NCBI GenBank assembly: GCA_000716465.1
Contig: JNWL01000011.1
Coordinates: forward strand, 124,001-188,000
Length of the DNA: 64,000 nucleotides
From: Streptomyces bikiniensis
GTDB lineage: Bacteria; Actinomycetota; Actinomycetes; Streptomycetales; Streptomycetaceae
Reading direction: 5' to 3'
The notes beneath the pieces are model-generated. The model had not been told where the DNA came from. It ran no database searches and saw nothing but the letters and a program-made list of their open reading frames with translations. Positions 1 through 10,068 of this stretch are shown here, one piece after another. The translations under genes were made by a program, and so were the position numbers. The number at the start of each line of letters is the position of its first letter. Position 1 is the first letter of the stretch.

Positions 1-520
1 GCGCGTCGAGCACGCCGGGCGCATCAAGGGCTTCGGGCGCGTCGAGCACGGGATCGGCACCGACACCGGCGCCTCCGACCGAGGTCTCCCCCAGCCCCTC
101 CCCCGCGACCCCCGTCAACGCCTCCACGAACCGGTCGAGCAGGCGGGCGCCCGTCGCGGCCCTGGTCGCGTCCGTCTCGTCGGCGAGCCGGCCGGTCGCC
201 GTCAGGGCGCCCGTGAAGCTCAGGTTCGTGCCCCCGGCCACCGGGGTGAGGACCACGGTGAGGGACAGCTCCGCCCCGCCCTTGCCCCGGACCTCGGCAC
301 CCTCGCCCTCGTAGGTGATGGCGCCGTCGCGCTCGACGATCCGCGCCGCCCCCCGGTAGGTGATGGTGTGGCCGCCGACCCGGACCTTGAGCCGCCCCGT
401 GAGGGGCTCCGCGTCGGCGTCGCGCTGGAGACCGGGCACGCAGCGCACCACGCGGGCCGGGTCCGTGAGCGTCGCGCGCAGGGCCTCGGCCGGTACCGGG
501 ACGAACACCTCATGCTCCAT
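1..520 (-). CDS. CoxG-like SRPBCC family protein (3' end beyond window)
   Basis: The reading frame begins with ATG at 520 (MEHEVFVPVPAEALRATLTDP) and stays open to the window edge, so about 173 residues are visible and the C-terminus is missing. The first ~140 residues look like the CoxG/SRPBCC helix-grip fold (carbon monoxide dehydrogenase subunit G family): the 'PARVVRCVPGLQ' segment, then the glycine-rich 'GRLKVRVGGHTITYRG' strand and a late 'GRLADETDATRAATGARLLDRF' helix. Family members bind hydrophobic ligands or help mature molybdenum hydroxylases. No CO-dehydrogenase genes are visible, so this is probably a stand-alone SRPBCC protein. The tail after residue 140 is low complexity, rich in Ala, Asp, Pro and Gly, and probably disordered. 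Confidence 0.75.
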   Translation of the reverse strand, partial: MEHEVFVPVPAEALRATLTDPARVVRCVPGLQRDADAEPLTGRLKVRVGGHTITYRGAARIVERDGAITYEGEGAEVRGKGGAELSLTVVLTPVAGGTNLSFTGALTATGRLADETDATRAATGARLLDRFVEALTGVAGEGLGETSVGGAGVGADPVLDAPEALDAPGVLDA

Positions 521-593
521 GGGAGCCGAGCCTACTCAGACCGGGGCGCCGCGTCGCCCGTTCGCCCCGCGTCGGGGGCGCCGGATCCGCTCC

Positions 594-2255
594 TCAGTCG
601 CCGTACCGCGGGTGCACCAGCGTCGAGGAGGGCGGGGCCCCGTCGCCCCGGGTCCGTTCGGCGCGGTCGGCGGCAGCCGCCAGGGCGTCCGCGTCGAGCG
701 AGCGCGGCCGGGGCCCGCCGGGGGCGAGGCCGAGGACGGGCGGCCGGTCGCCCGGGACCGCCAGGAGGAAGCCCCAGTCGCAGGGCCCCGGGCCCGTGCC
801 GGCGGAACGGTCGGCGCGGTCGGGGCCCGCGGCGAAGCCGGGGGTGCGGCCGCTCGCGCTGTAGGGGCGGGTCGCGAAGCCGGCGGCGCGCAGGGTGGCG
901 TCGACCGTCCAGTAGGTGCGGGGCCGGTCGGTGACCGAGCCGGCGTGGACGGCGAACCGCCCGGACGGGCCGAGGACCCGGGCCACGAGCCCGTAGAACT
1001 CCTCCGAGTACAGCTTGGTGCTGGAGGTGATCCCGGGGTCGGGCAGGTCGGAGAGCACCACGTCGTAACGTTCCCGCACCCGGTCGGCGGCGCCCCGCAG
1101 CCAGTGGAAGGCGTCCTCGTGGACGACCCGGACGCGCGGGTCCCGGAACGCCTGACCGTTGAGCCGGGTGAGCGCCGGGTCGGTGCGGGCGAGGCGGACG
1201 ACCCCGGGGTCGAGCTCCACGACGGTCACGGACCGGACGCCGGGGTGGCGCAGCACCTCGCGGACGGCCATCCCGTCCCCGCCGCCGACGACGAGGACGC
1301 GCGCGTGCGGGCCGTTCATCGCGGGGTGGACGAGCGCCTCGTGGTAGCGGTACTCGTCCTGGCCGGAGACCCGGAGCCGGCCGTCGAGGAACAGGTCGGG
1401 CGGTCCCTCCGGGCCCCCGGTCACCACCACCTCCTGGAGGTCGGTGTGGACGGCGACCCGCACGTGCTCCCCGTACACGGCCCGGCGCGCGGCCTGCTCG
1501 AAGTCGTCGACGAGGACGGTCGCGGTGGCGAGGACGGCCAGGACGCCCAGGTTCGCGGCGAGGAGCAGGGCCCGGGAGCGGGCGGTCAGGTCGCGGCGGA
1601 ACACCCAGAGGACGAGCCCGCCCCCCGCGACGGCGTTGACCGCGCCGGTGACGAGCGCGCCGGTGAGCTGGCCGAGCCAGGGGAGCAGCAGGAACGGGAA
1701 GGCGAGGCCGCCGACCAGCGCGCCGACGTAGTCGGCGGCGAAGAGGTCGGCGACCGTCCCGGCCGCGTCGTCCGGCTCCCCGCCGCCCGCCTTCCGCCCG
1801 GTGCGCTGCATCAGCGACATCAGGAGGGGGATCTCCGCGCCGATGAGCACTCCGATCGCGAGCGAGAACGCCACGACCACGTACCGCGACTCGCCGAGCC
1901 AGGCGAAGGCCGCGTACAGCATCATCGCCGAGCAGCCGCCGACGAGCGCGAGCGCGGCCTCGACCAGGCCGAAGCCGACGGCGGCGCGGCAGCGCAGCCG
2001 CTTGGCGAGGAGCGAGCCCACCCCCATCGCGAAGACCATCACGGAGAGCACGACGGAGGCCTGGGTGACCGAGTCCCCGATCAGGTACGAGGAGAGCGCC
2101 ACCAGTTCGAGCTCGTAGACCAGGCCGCAGGCGGCGCAGACGAAGACCACCGCGAGGACCGGGAACCGTACCGCCTCGCGCGGCCGGACAGGCCGCCGCG
2201 CGGGCGCCCGCCGTACCCGCTCCTCGGGTGGCACGGTCACGGTCGGCTCGATCAT
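594..2255 (-). CDS. Membrane-fused polyamine aminopropyltransferase (spermidine synthase-like)
   Basis: 553 residues. Residues ~30-250 form about seven hydrophobic segments. Residues ~265-520 are a spermidine-synthase-type Rossmann domain with the SAM-binding loop '[15 protein letters not shown]' at ~321-335, the acidic 'VVELDPGVV' strand end at ~345 and the catalytic-region '[10 protein letters not shown]'. The soluble family transfers aminopropyl groups from decarboxylated SAM to putrescine. The function of the membrane-fused actinobacterial type is not established and it may not be a polyamine synthase. The gene stands alone: the upstream neighbour on the same strand ends 74 bases away. 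ATG at 2255 is the first start after a stop and gives a charged N-terminus before the first membrane helix, which suits a membrane protein. Confidence 0.85.
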   Translation of the reverse strand: MIEPTVTVPPEERVRRAPARRPVRPREAVRFPVLAVVFVCAACGLVYELELVALSSYLIGDSVTQASVVLSVMVFAMGVGSLLAKRLRCRAAVGFGLVEAALALVGGCSAMMLYAAFAWLGESRYVVVAFSLAIGVLIGAEIPLLMSLMQRTGRKAGGGEPDDAAGTVADLFAADYVGALVGGLAFPFLLLPWLGQLTGALVTGAVNAVAGGGLVLWVFRRDLTARSRALLLAANLGVLAVLATATVLVDDFEQAARRAVYGEHVRVAVHTDLQEVVVTGGPEGPPDLFLDGRLRVSGQDEYRYHEALVHPAMNGPHARVLVVGGGDGMAVREVLRHPGVRSVTVVELDPGVVRLARTDPALTRLNGQAFRDPRVRVVHEDAFHWLRGAADRVRERYDVVLSDLPDPGITSSTKLYSEEFYGLVARVLGPSGRFAVHAGSVTDRPRTYWTVDATLRAAGFATRPYSASGRTPGFAAGPDRADRSAGTGPGPCDWGFLLAVPGDRPPVLGLAPGGPRPRSLDADALAAAADRAERTRGDGAPPSSTLVHPRYGD

Positions 2256-2329
2256 GTAGTAACGCTACGTCACGGTCCGAGCGCCCCTCGTCACCCGCAC
2301 GGGTGCACATGGGGCTTTCGGGGGGCGCA

Positions 2330-2848
2330 TCAGAGTGCGGCGGGCATGCGCGCGCCGATCCTGGTCCTGGTCACCACCAACTGTCCTTCCTGTGGGTAGG
2401 CGTGCCAGGTGCGCCACCGCACCTGGCCCTCGTGGCGCTGGGCCAGCATGGCGGTGAAGGCGTGCGGAGAGCCGGGGAAGGTGCCGGCGAGCCCGTGCGG
2501 GTGGTCGGCGACGAGCGCGAGCAACTCCTGCGCGCGGCCCGCGAAGGAGCCGTCCGAGAGCGTCTCGACGCGCGCGGCGAATTCGTACTCCCAGCCGCCG
2601 ACGTGCTTGGAGACGCCCAGGGGGAGGGGGGTGCTGCTGCCGGGCATGCACGCCACGGTCTCCGAGCACGTGCGCCCCTCCTCCTCCAGGAGGACCTGGT
2701 GGGAGGCGCCGAGCAGCCTCAACTGGAGCTTGGCGCCGGAGAGTTCGAGGTCGAGGACGGCGAGGGCGGGCAGCGGCTCGCGCCCGAGCGCCCAGGCCAG
2801 ATCGGCCGCGCGCGTGTCGGTGTAGGAGGTCTTCAGGGTGGTGAGCAT
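2330..2848 (-). CDS. DUF2617 family protein
   Basis: 172 residues starting at ATG 2848 (MLTTLKTSYTDTRAADLAWA). The frame is open much further upstream, but the family begins at this methionine and the upstream part is GC-rich frame noise. Recognised as DUF2617 from 'LDLELSGAKLQLRLLGASHQV', the central 'GGWEYEFAARVETL' and the tail 'HAYPQEGQLVVTRTRI'. The family is mainly actinobacterial and has no established biochemical role. No signal peptide or membrane segment is seen. It lies between the spermidine-synthase-like gene and a small Cys-rich membrane protein on the same strand, too far apart to require co-transcription. Confidence 0.85.
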   Translation of the reverse strand: MLTTLKTSYTDTRAADLAWALGREPLPALAVLDLELSGAKLQLRLLGASHQVLLEEEGRTCSETVACMPGSSTPLPLGVSKHVGGWEYEFAARVETLSDGSFAGRAQELLALVADHPHGLAGTFPGSPHAFTAMLAQRHEGQVRWRTWHAYPQEGQLVVTRTRIGARMPAAL

Positions 2849-3074
2849 GGGTCGGCTCCGCAAACACGGTTTGACGGGTGGGCCGGGGGCGCCCCGGTGA
2901 AGGATTTCACCGGGAGTGGGGAATCGCCGGCTCGGGTCCACACACGGTCCGAGGGCTGTCTCTGTCAGGAGCGAGAGAACCACGGACGCCGGACGACTCG
3001 CAGCGTTTTTACCCAACTTGCCGTGGTTTCCAACCCCTTCGGGGACCCCACAGTTCACTTGTTCAACCGGAATC

Positions 3075-3099
3075 GTCCGCCGGGCGCACGCCGGCGGAC
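3075..3099 (-). terminator. Hairpin downstream of the small Ser/Gly/Cys-rich protein
   Basis: A perfect 9-bp stem (GTCCGCCGG / CCGGCGGAC) with a 7-base loop lies about 60 bases past the stop of the gene ending at 3159. It has no T tract, as is common for actinobacterial terminators. The rest of the 310-base interval 2849-3158 shows no further gene. It should contain the promoter of the DUF2617 gene, but I could not pick out a convincing -10/-35 pair. Confidence 0.45.
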
Positions 3100-3158
3100 G
3101 ACCCCTTCCGCGCGGGACGACGGGCCGCCGACACCCCCGTGGCCGGCGGCCCGTCCGC

Positions 3159-3473
3159 TCAACTGCCGCCGCCGCAGCCGCCACCGCAGCTCGACCCGCC
3201 GGACCCGCAGGAGCTGCTCGATCCGCAGGAGCTGCCGGACCCGCAGGAGCTGCCGACCCAGCCACTGCTGCCACTGCTGCCGCTGCCGCTGCTCTTCCGC
3301 CGTCCGCTCCGCTTCGTGCTCCCGGAGCGGGCGGCCGCGACCCGGTACGCGGCGACGGACTTGCGGATGGCCGCGCGCCGGGCGGCGGCCTCGCGCCGCT
3401 TCTCGGCGGTGGCGACGAGAACGACGACGGTGACGACCGCCGCCGTGAGGACGATGCCGATGACGAGTGCCAT
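3159..3473 (-). CDS. Small membrane-anchored protein with Ser/Gly/Cys repeat tail
   Basis: 104 residues from ATG 3473, with a purine-rich GGGGG ribosome-binding site just upstream. Residues 1-22 (MALVIGIVLTAAVVTVVVLV) form one membrane segment or signal anchor, followed by a basic, Arg/Lys/Ala-rich stretch (residues ~24-62). The last ~40 residues are almost only Ser, Gly and Cys in spaced S-C-G units, ending CGGGCGGGS, with six Cys in total. This resembles small actinobacterial proteins of unknown function; the Cys could bind metal or form disulfides outside the cell. The frame continues open upstream over the divergent aminotransferase, but that part is antisense noise. Confidence 0.7.
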   Translation of the reverse strand: MALVIGIVLTAAVVTVVVLVATAEKRREAAARRAAIRKSVAAYRVAAARSGSTKRSGRRKSSGSGSSGSSGWVGSSCGSGSSCGSSSSCGSGGSSCGGGCGGGS

Positions 3474-3563
3474 GAGTGTTCCCCCGTTCTTCTGTGCGAG
3501 GGGGATTCCCATGCCGTTCCCGGCCCAAAGCACACTTGAGCAAGTCCAGAGCTTGGGCCCAGG

Positions 3564-4742
3564 ATGGCGGGCATGACACGACCGCCGCTCAACCGCCGCC
3601 TCGCCGAGTTCGGCACGACGATCTTCGCCGAGATGTCCGCGCTCGCCGCCAGGACCGGGGCGATCAACCTCGGTCAGGGCTTCCCCGACACCGACGGTCC
3701 GGAGGAGGTCAGGGAGGCGGCGGTGCGCGCCCTGCGGGACGGCCGGGGCAACCAGTACCCGCCGGGCCCGGGCGTCCCCGAGCTGCGGACGGCGATCGCG
3801 GACCACCAGCGGAAGCGGTACGGCCTGGAGCACGACCCCGACACGGAGGTCCTCGTCACGGCGGGCGCCACCGAGGCGATCGCGGCCTCGCTCCTCGCCC
3901 TGGTGGAGCCGGGCGACGAGGTGATCGCCCTGGAGCCGTACTACGACTCGTACGCGGCCTGCGTCGCGATGGCCGGCGGCACCCGCGTGCCCGTCACCCT
4001 CCGCCCGCACGAGGGCGCCTACGTCCTCGACCTGGACGAGCTGCGGGCCGCCGTCACCGACCGGACGCGGCTGATCCTGCTTAACACCCCGCACAACCCC
4101 ACCGGCACCGTCCTGACCCGGGCCGAGCTGACGGCCGTCGCCGAGCTCGCGGTCGAGCGGGACCTGCTCGTGGTCACGGACGAGGTCTACGAGCACCTGG
4201 TCTTCGACGGCGCCGAGCACGTGCCGATCGCGAGCCTGCCGGGCATGCGGGAGCGCACGGTCACCATCTCGTCGGCCGGCAAGACGTTCTCGTTCACGGG
4301 CTGGAAGGTCGGCTGGATCACCGCGAGCCCCGAGCTGACCTCGGCCGTCCGCTCGGCCAAGCAGTTCCTGACGTACGTCTCCTCCGGCCCGTTCCAGTAC
4401 GCGGTCGCCGAGGCGCTCCGGCTCCCGGACACGTACTTCGACGCCCTGCGCGCCGACCTGGCGGCCAAGCGGGACCTGCTGGGCGAGGGCCTCGCGCAGG
4501 CGGGCTTCGAGGTCTACCGCCCCTCGGGCACCTACTTCGTCACCACCGACGTCCGCCCCCTCGGCGCCACCGACGGCCTCGCCTTCTGCCGCTCCCTGCC
4601 GGAGCGCGCCGGCGTCGTCGCCATCCCCAACGCCGTCTTCTACGACCACCGCGAGGCGGGCGCCCCCTTCGTCCGCTTCGCCTTCTGCAAGCGGACCGAG
4701 GTCCTGGAGGACGCCGTCTCCCGCCTCAAGCGGCTGGCCTGA
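3564..4742 (+). CDS. PLP-dependent aminotransferase, class I/II (DapC-like)
   Basis: 392 residues, fold-type I aminotransferase. The PLP lysine is in 'SSAGKTFSFTGWKVGW' (~residues 235-250). Also present are 'NTPHNPTG' (substrate/PLP Asn), 'VVTDEVYEHLVF' (Asp/Tyr that hold the cofactor) and the C-terminal Arg in 'FVRFAFCKR' that binds the substrate carboxylate. This subgroup includes N-succinyldiaminopimelate aminotransferase DapC of actinobacteria and the methionine/kynurenine aminotransferases, and sequence alone does not fix the substrate. ATG 3564 and ATG 3573 are both possible starts. The gene diverges from the small Cys-rich protein and ends at a strong bidirectional hairpin. Confidence 0.88.
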   Translation: MAGMTRPPLNRRLAEFGTTIFAEMSALAARTGAINLGQGFPDTDGPEEVREAAVRALRDGRGNQYPPGPGVPELRTAIADHQRKRYGLEHDPDTEVLVTAGATEAIAASLLALVEPGDEVIALEPYYDSYAACVAMAGGTRVPVTLRPHEGAYVLDLDELRAAVTDRTRLILLNTPHNPTGTVLTRAELTAVAELAVERDLLVVTDEVYEHLVFDGAEHVPIASLPGMRERTVTISSAGKTFSFTGWKVGWITASPELTSAVRSAKQFLTYVSSGPFQYAVAEALRLPDTYFDALRADLAAKRDLLGEGLAQAGFEVYRPSGTYFVTTDVRPLGATDGLAFCRSLPERAGVVAIPNAVFYDHREAGAPFVRFAFCKRTEVLEDAVSRLKRLA

Positions 4743-4751
4743 GGGCGGGAA

Positions 4752-4798
4752 GCGAAGAGCCCGGCCCCCCCTTTTTTCCGGGGGCCGGGCTCCTTCGC
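4752..4798. terminator. Bidirectional terminator between aminotransferase and YbjN gene
   Basis: Inverted repeat: the left arm begins GCGAAGAGCCCGGCCCCC and the right arm ends GGGGGCCGGGCTCCTTCGC, around a T-rich loop of about ten bases. It sits between two convergent genes (stops at 4742 and 4812), so it can serve both. Confidence 0.85.
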
Positions 4799-4811
4799 GT
4801 TCGGGCGGGGC

Positions 4812-5345
4812 TCAGGCCTCGTCGCCCTCGGCCTTGTCCTCCGGGGACTCCAGGCCGAACTGCTCCACGATCCACTTGTCGAACTCGATGGAGGCGCGGA
4901 CCCAGCTCACCGTGGAGGACACGAAGTGCTCCAGGGAGACGCCGGTGCCGATCAGCATCTGGGCCTCGCCGATGAGGCGGAGGGTGGCGGAGCCGTCCTC
5001 CTCCTCGTGCAGGTGGGTGTAGACCTTGGGCCACAGCGTGCGGCGGTTCCAGTCGTCGATCGCGTCGAGGATCTTCGCGCGGTCGTCGGCCGAGTGCGGG
5101 CGGTCGTAGAACGTCCGGACCGAGAAGACCTGCTGCTCCGCCTCGCCGCGGAACATGAAGTAGGTGCGGAACTCCTCCCACGGCGCCGCGAGGTCGCCCT
5201 CGTCGTCGACGACGTACTTCAGCTCCATCTGGTCGAGGAGCTGCTTGACGAGGTCCTGGTCGGGGACGACGGGGCCCGCCGGTCCTGCGGCCTGAGGCTG
5301 GGGCTGGCCCCCGAAATTCGGAATCGAGGACGGGTCGATGCTCAC
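4812..5345 (-). CDS. YbjN domain-containing protein
   Basis: 177 residues if started at GTG 5345 (MSIDPSSIPNFGGQ). An in-frame ATG at 5387 would add 14 residues, but a GAAGGGA ribosome-binding site lies at the right distance before the GTG and none lies before the ATG. After a Pro/Gln-rich linker, residues ~35-155 match the YbjN (bacterial sensory transduction regulator) fold: 'LVKQLLDQMELKYVVDDEGD', 'YFMFRGEAEQQVFSVRTFYD' and 'LIGEAQMLIGTGVSLEHFV'. YbjN proteins look like type III secretion chaperones and their bacterial role is unknown. The acidic tail (EDKAEGDEA) is typical of the family in Streptomyces. Confidence 0.8.
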   Translation of the reverse strand: MSIDPSSIPNFGGQPQPQAAGPAGPVVPDQDLVKQLLDQMELKYVVDDEGDLAAPWEEFRTYFMFRGEAEQQVFSVRTFYDRPHSADDRAKILDAIDDWNRRTLWPKVYTHLHEEEDGSATLRLIGEAQMLIGTGVSLEHFVSSTVSWVRASIEFDKWIVEQFGLESPEDKAEGDEA

Positions 5346-5416
5346 CGTGTATTTCCCTTCGTACGGATGCTCGCCATCCTCTCCCATCCCGGGCCTGTTG
5401 TGGCAACCCCAGGCCG

Positions 5417-5740
5417 TCAGAAGAGGCCGAGCTTGAGCATGAGGGCCCTGTCGAGGTCCCTCAGCTCCCCGGCGTCGAGCGCGCCCTTGAAGGCGCCGAA
5501 GCGCGCGGTCGGATCGACGGAGTAGATCTGGTCGGTGAGGATCCGTGTCGTCCGGCCGTCGAACTCGATCTCCGGCCGGTAGACCGCCGGCGCGGCGCTG
5601 GTCGACGTCATCGCGACCGTCACCGTCGACGTCGCGAACTGGTCCGACTGGATCACGACGGCGTAGCGGTTCCCCTGCTGCTCGTGACCCCGGGCGCCGG
5701 GAAGCTGCCGGATCTCGACGATCGCCCCCCGGAAGATCAC
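5417..5740 (-). CDS. mazF: MazF/PemK family mRNA interferase toxin
   Basis: 107 residues, the usual MazF length. It starts 'MIFRGAIVEIRQLPGARGHE' and continues 'NRYAVVIQSDQFATSTVTVA', 'ILTDQIYSVDPTARFG' and a C-terminal 'LDRALMLKLGLF' helix. These match the SH3-like CcdB/MazF fold that cleaves RNA at short sequences; the conserved Arg-Pro of typical 'RPvlV' is here 'RYAVV'. Its ATG overlaps the antitoxin stop by four bases (ATGA, 5737-5740), so the pair is translationally coupled. It sits just downstream of the antitoxin and convergently ends before the YbjN gene. Chromosomal, not part of the island. Confidence 0.85.
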   Translation of the reverse strand: MIFRGAIVEIRQLPGARGHEQQGNRYAVVIQSDQFATSTVTVAMTSTSAAPAVYRPEIEFDGRTTRILTDQIYSVDPTARFGAFKGALDAGELRDLDRALMLKLGLF

Positions 5741-5961
5741 TCGGCGACGCCCATGAAGCGCTGGATCGCCAGCATCTCGGCCTGGTCGTCGGGGTCCGCC
5801 GCCACGCGGGCCGCGTCGGACTTCGCCTGCTCGATCAGCCGCTCCTTGTAGGTGCGCAGGAGGGCGTAGCGCACGGCCTCGCTACGCGAGCCGAACTCCT
5901 CCGCGAGCGCTCTTATGGCTGCCTCCATGGACTCGTCCGTGCGGACGTTGAGAGTTCCCAT
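5737..5961 (-). CDS. MazE-like ribbon-helix-helix antitoxin
   Basis: 74 residues from ATG 5961 (MGTLNVRTDESMEAAIRALA). A TTG codon at 5979 would extend it by six residues, but the start at 5961 fits the ribbon-helix-helix fold: a short beta strand 'LNVRTD', then helices 'MEAAIRALAEEFG' and 'RSEAVRYALLRTYKERL'. The acidic C-terminal half is the expected toxin-binding part. No ribosome-binding site precedes ATG 5961. A TACGCT -10-like hexamer 6-7 bases upstream suggests a leaderless transcript, a common arrangement in actinobacteria. The pair lies between clpB and the YbjN gene. Confidence 0.8.
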   Translation of the reverse strand: MGTLNVRTDESMEAAIRALAEEFGSRSEAVRYALLRTYKERLIEQAKSDAARVAADPDDQAEMLAIQRFMGVAE

Positions 5962-5985
5962 GGAGGCAGCGTATCGCAAAACGTG

Positions 5986-8589
<2,604 letters not shown>

Positions 8590-8679
8590 GTGCGGTGCTC
8601 CTCCTCGGCGTGCGGGTGCCTGCGCGGACCCCGTACGGATCCGCTCCACGACTTCTGTGACTCCTCCAGAGTACACAAA

Positions 8680-8700
8680 GTTGAGCCGGTACCGCTCAAG
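8680..8700. promoter_or_regulatory. HAIR operator for HspR upstream of clpB
   Basis: Half sites GTTGAGC and GCTCAAG separated by 7 bases match the HspR-associated inverted repeat (CTTGAGT-N7-ACTCAAG). It is located in the gap between clpB (start 8589, reading left) and the PPOX gene (start 8737, reading right), so HspR binding here could also affect the divergent gene. Confidence 0.85.
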
Positions 8701-8736
8701 TTATCGGCGGGAGTCCTCCCCGGGTAGTTTCCGGGC

Positions 8737-9141
8737 ATGGCAACGGATCCCAGGAACCCCTCCGACTCGTACCTCGGCTTCTGGCGCGAGTACCACATGT
8801 GCACCCTGACCACCCCGCGTCCGGACGGCACCCCGCACGTGGTGGCGGTCGGCGTCACGTACGACCCCGAGGGCGGGTACGCGCGCGTGATCACCAACAG
8901 GAACAGCCGGAAGGTCGCCAACGTCCTGGCGGCGGGCGCGGAGGGCGCGCGGGTCGCGGTCTGCCAGGTCGACCGGGGGCGCTGGGCCACCCTGGAGGGC
9001 GTCGCCCGCATCCGCACGGAGGCGGAGGTCGTCGCGGACGCCGTCGCCCGCTACGCGGAGCGCTACGGCCGCACGCCGACCCCGAACCCGGACCGGGTCG
9101 TGATCGAGATCGCCCTCACCCGGGCGATGGGCCGCGCCTGA
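8737..9141 (+). CDS. PPOX-class flavin/F420-binding oxidoreductase
   Basis: 134 residues, a small split-barrel protein of the pyridoxamine-5'-phosphate-oxidase superfamily. The pattern '[20 protein letters not shown]' (first strands), '[17 protein letters not shown]' and '[20 protein letters not shown]' is typical of the actinobacterial F420-dependent branch (TIGR03618-like). The cofactor, FMN or F420, cannot be decided from sequence. It is divergent from clpB and shares the interval with the HAIR operator. No partner gene is visible downstream, where a strong hairpin follows. Confidence 0.8.
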   Translation: MATDPRNPSDSYLGFWREYHMCTLTTPRPDGTPHVVAVGVTYDPEGGYARVITNRNSRKVANVLAAGAEGARVAVCQVDRGRWATLEGVARIRTEAEVVADAVARYAERYGRTPTPNPDRVVIEIALTRAMGRA

Positions 9142-9260
9142 CGCGCTCCCGGGGAGGGTGCGCGAGCGCCCCGGAAGGAACGCGGGCGCCCGGCGGGAAG
9201 TACGACGCCGGGCGCCCCGGAGAAGGCGGGCCGGGCGCCCGGGAGAACACGGGCGCAGCA

Positions 9261-9301
9261 CAGCGGCGCCATCGCGTTTCAGGTCCGCGATGGCGCCGCT
9301 G
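9261..9301. terminator. Strong terminator hairpin
   Basis: Perfect 16-bp stem (CAGCGGCGCCATCGCG paired with its complement at 9286-9301) with a 9-base loop, between the convergent PPOX gene (ends 9141) and Rieske-like gene (ends 9346). The interval 9142-9260 before it consists of three imperfect GGGCGCCCGG-containing repeats and no gene. Confidence 0.85.
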
Positions 9302-9345
9302 TGTGGGGGAAGTACCTGGGCGACCTACAACGACGGGGGGATCGC

Positions 9346-9666
9346 TCAGGCACTGCGGGGGGTGGCGGTGATGGTCTCGGGCTCGATCAGCTGGTGGTCG
9401 CGCTGGTCGAGGTTGACGAAGATCATGCCGTACCGGATGGCACAGCGGATGGGCTGCGGGGCACCGCGCGGCCGGCGCAGGCACCGGTAGGCGCGGACGT
9501 CCTCGTCCTGCTCGCGGGCGACGACGATCGGCTCTCCGAAGAGGGTCACCTTCAGCGAGTCGCCACGGTGGGGGATGGCCGTGGCGAGGTCGACGAAGTG
9601 CCAGCCGGAGCGGTAGGCCGAGGCCATCTCCCGCCGGAACCTGCGGTCGTCCGGTGGGACGCTCAC
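9346..9666 (-). CDS. Rieske-like protein lacking the iron-ligand histidines
   Basis: 106 residues from GTG 9666, whose GTGA overlaps the stop of the upstream EPSWE-repeat gene, so it is translationally coupled to it. 'SGWHFVDLATAIPHRGDSLK' and 'TLFGEPIVVAREQDEDVRAY' closely follow the N-terminal Rieske domain of ring-hydroxylating oxygenases. Where the family has CxHRGA and CPYHGW, this protein reads 'CLRRPRGA' and 'RCAIRYGMIF': two Cys remain but both His are replaced. It therefore probably keeps the fold without a normal [2Fe-2S] cluster. Function unknown. The coupling suggests it acts on or with the repeat peptide. Confidence 0.6.
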   Translation of the reverse strand: MSVPPDDRRFRREMASAYRSGWHFVDLATAIPHRGDSLKVTLFGEPIVVAREQDEDVRAYRCLRRPRGAPQPIRCAIRYGMIFVNLDQRDHQLIEPETITATPRSA

Positions 9667-9941
9667 GCTCCGACGCCCCTGGGCGCAGTCTCCCAGGAGG
9701 GCTCGCCCTCCAGGGGAACGGCCTCCCACGAGGGCTCACCCTCGCGCGGGGCGACCTCCCACGAGGGCTCACCGGGCTTGGCGAGGACCTCACGTGCCGG
9801 GGCGGTCTCCCACGAGGGCTCGTTCTGCCCCGCCACCGAGTGCGCCGGGTGCGTCTCCCACGAGGGCTCGCCAACGGCGAGCGCACCGAGAGCAGCCGCC
9901 GCAACGGCTATGGCGCCAAGTGCACGAACCATCCTGGTCAT
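9663..9941 (-). CDS. Exported peptide with five EPSWE repeats
   Basis: 92 residues from ATG 9941, preceded by GAGGTGGAG. Residues 1-24 (MTRMVRALGAIAVAAAALGA...) are a signal peptide or anchor with a basic start and an Ala-rich core. The rest contains five copies of EPSWE at residues 25-29, 41-45, 58-62, 69-73 and 80-84, four of them preceded by Gly, with spacing shrinking from 11-12 to 6 residues. There is no Cys. The Trp and Glu in fixed repeats recall core peptides of modified or processed peptide families, but I do not recognise the family. It is coupled to the Rieske-like gene and divergent from a LuxR-type regulator 127 bases away. Confidence 0.65.
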   Translation of the reverse strand: MTRMVRALGAIAVAAAALGALAVGEPSWETHPAHSVAGQNEPSWETAPAREVLAKPGEPSWEVAPREGEPSWEAVPLEGEPSWETAPRGVGA

Positions 9942-10068
9942 GGCCGATCTCCACCTCTTTTGATCACTACCTCCCCCCCGCGTCATAGACGATGGCTCAC
10001 ACCCGCTCCTTTTCACCACCCAAGCCGGGCATCATGTTCCTGTAATGCATAACCCTGGGGGGGTGTAA

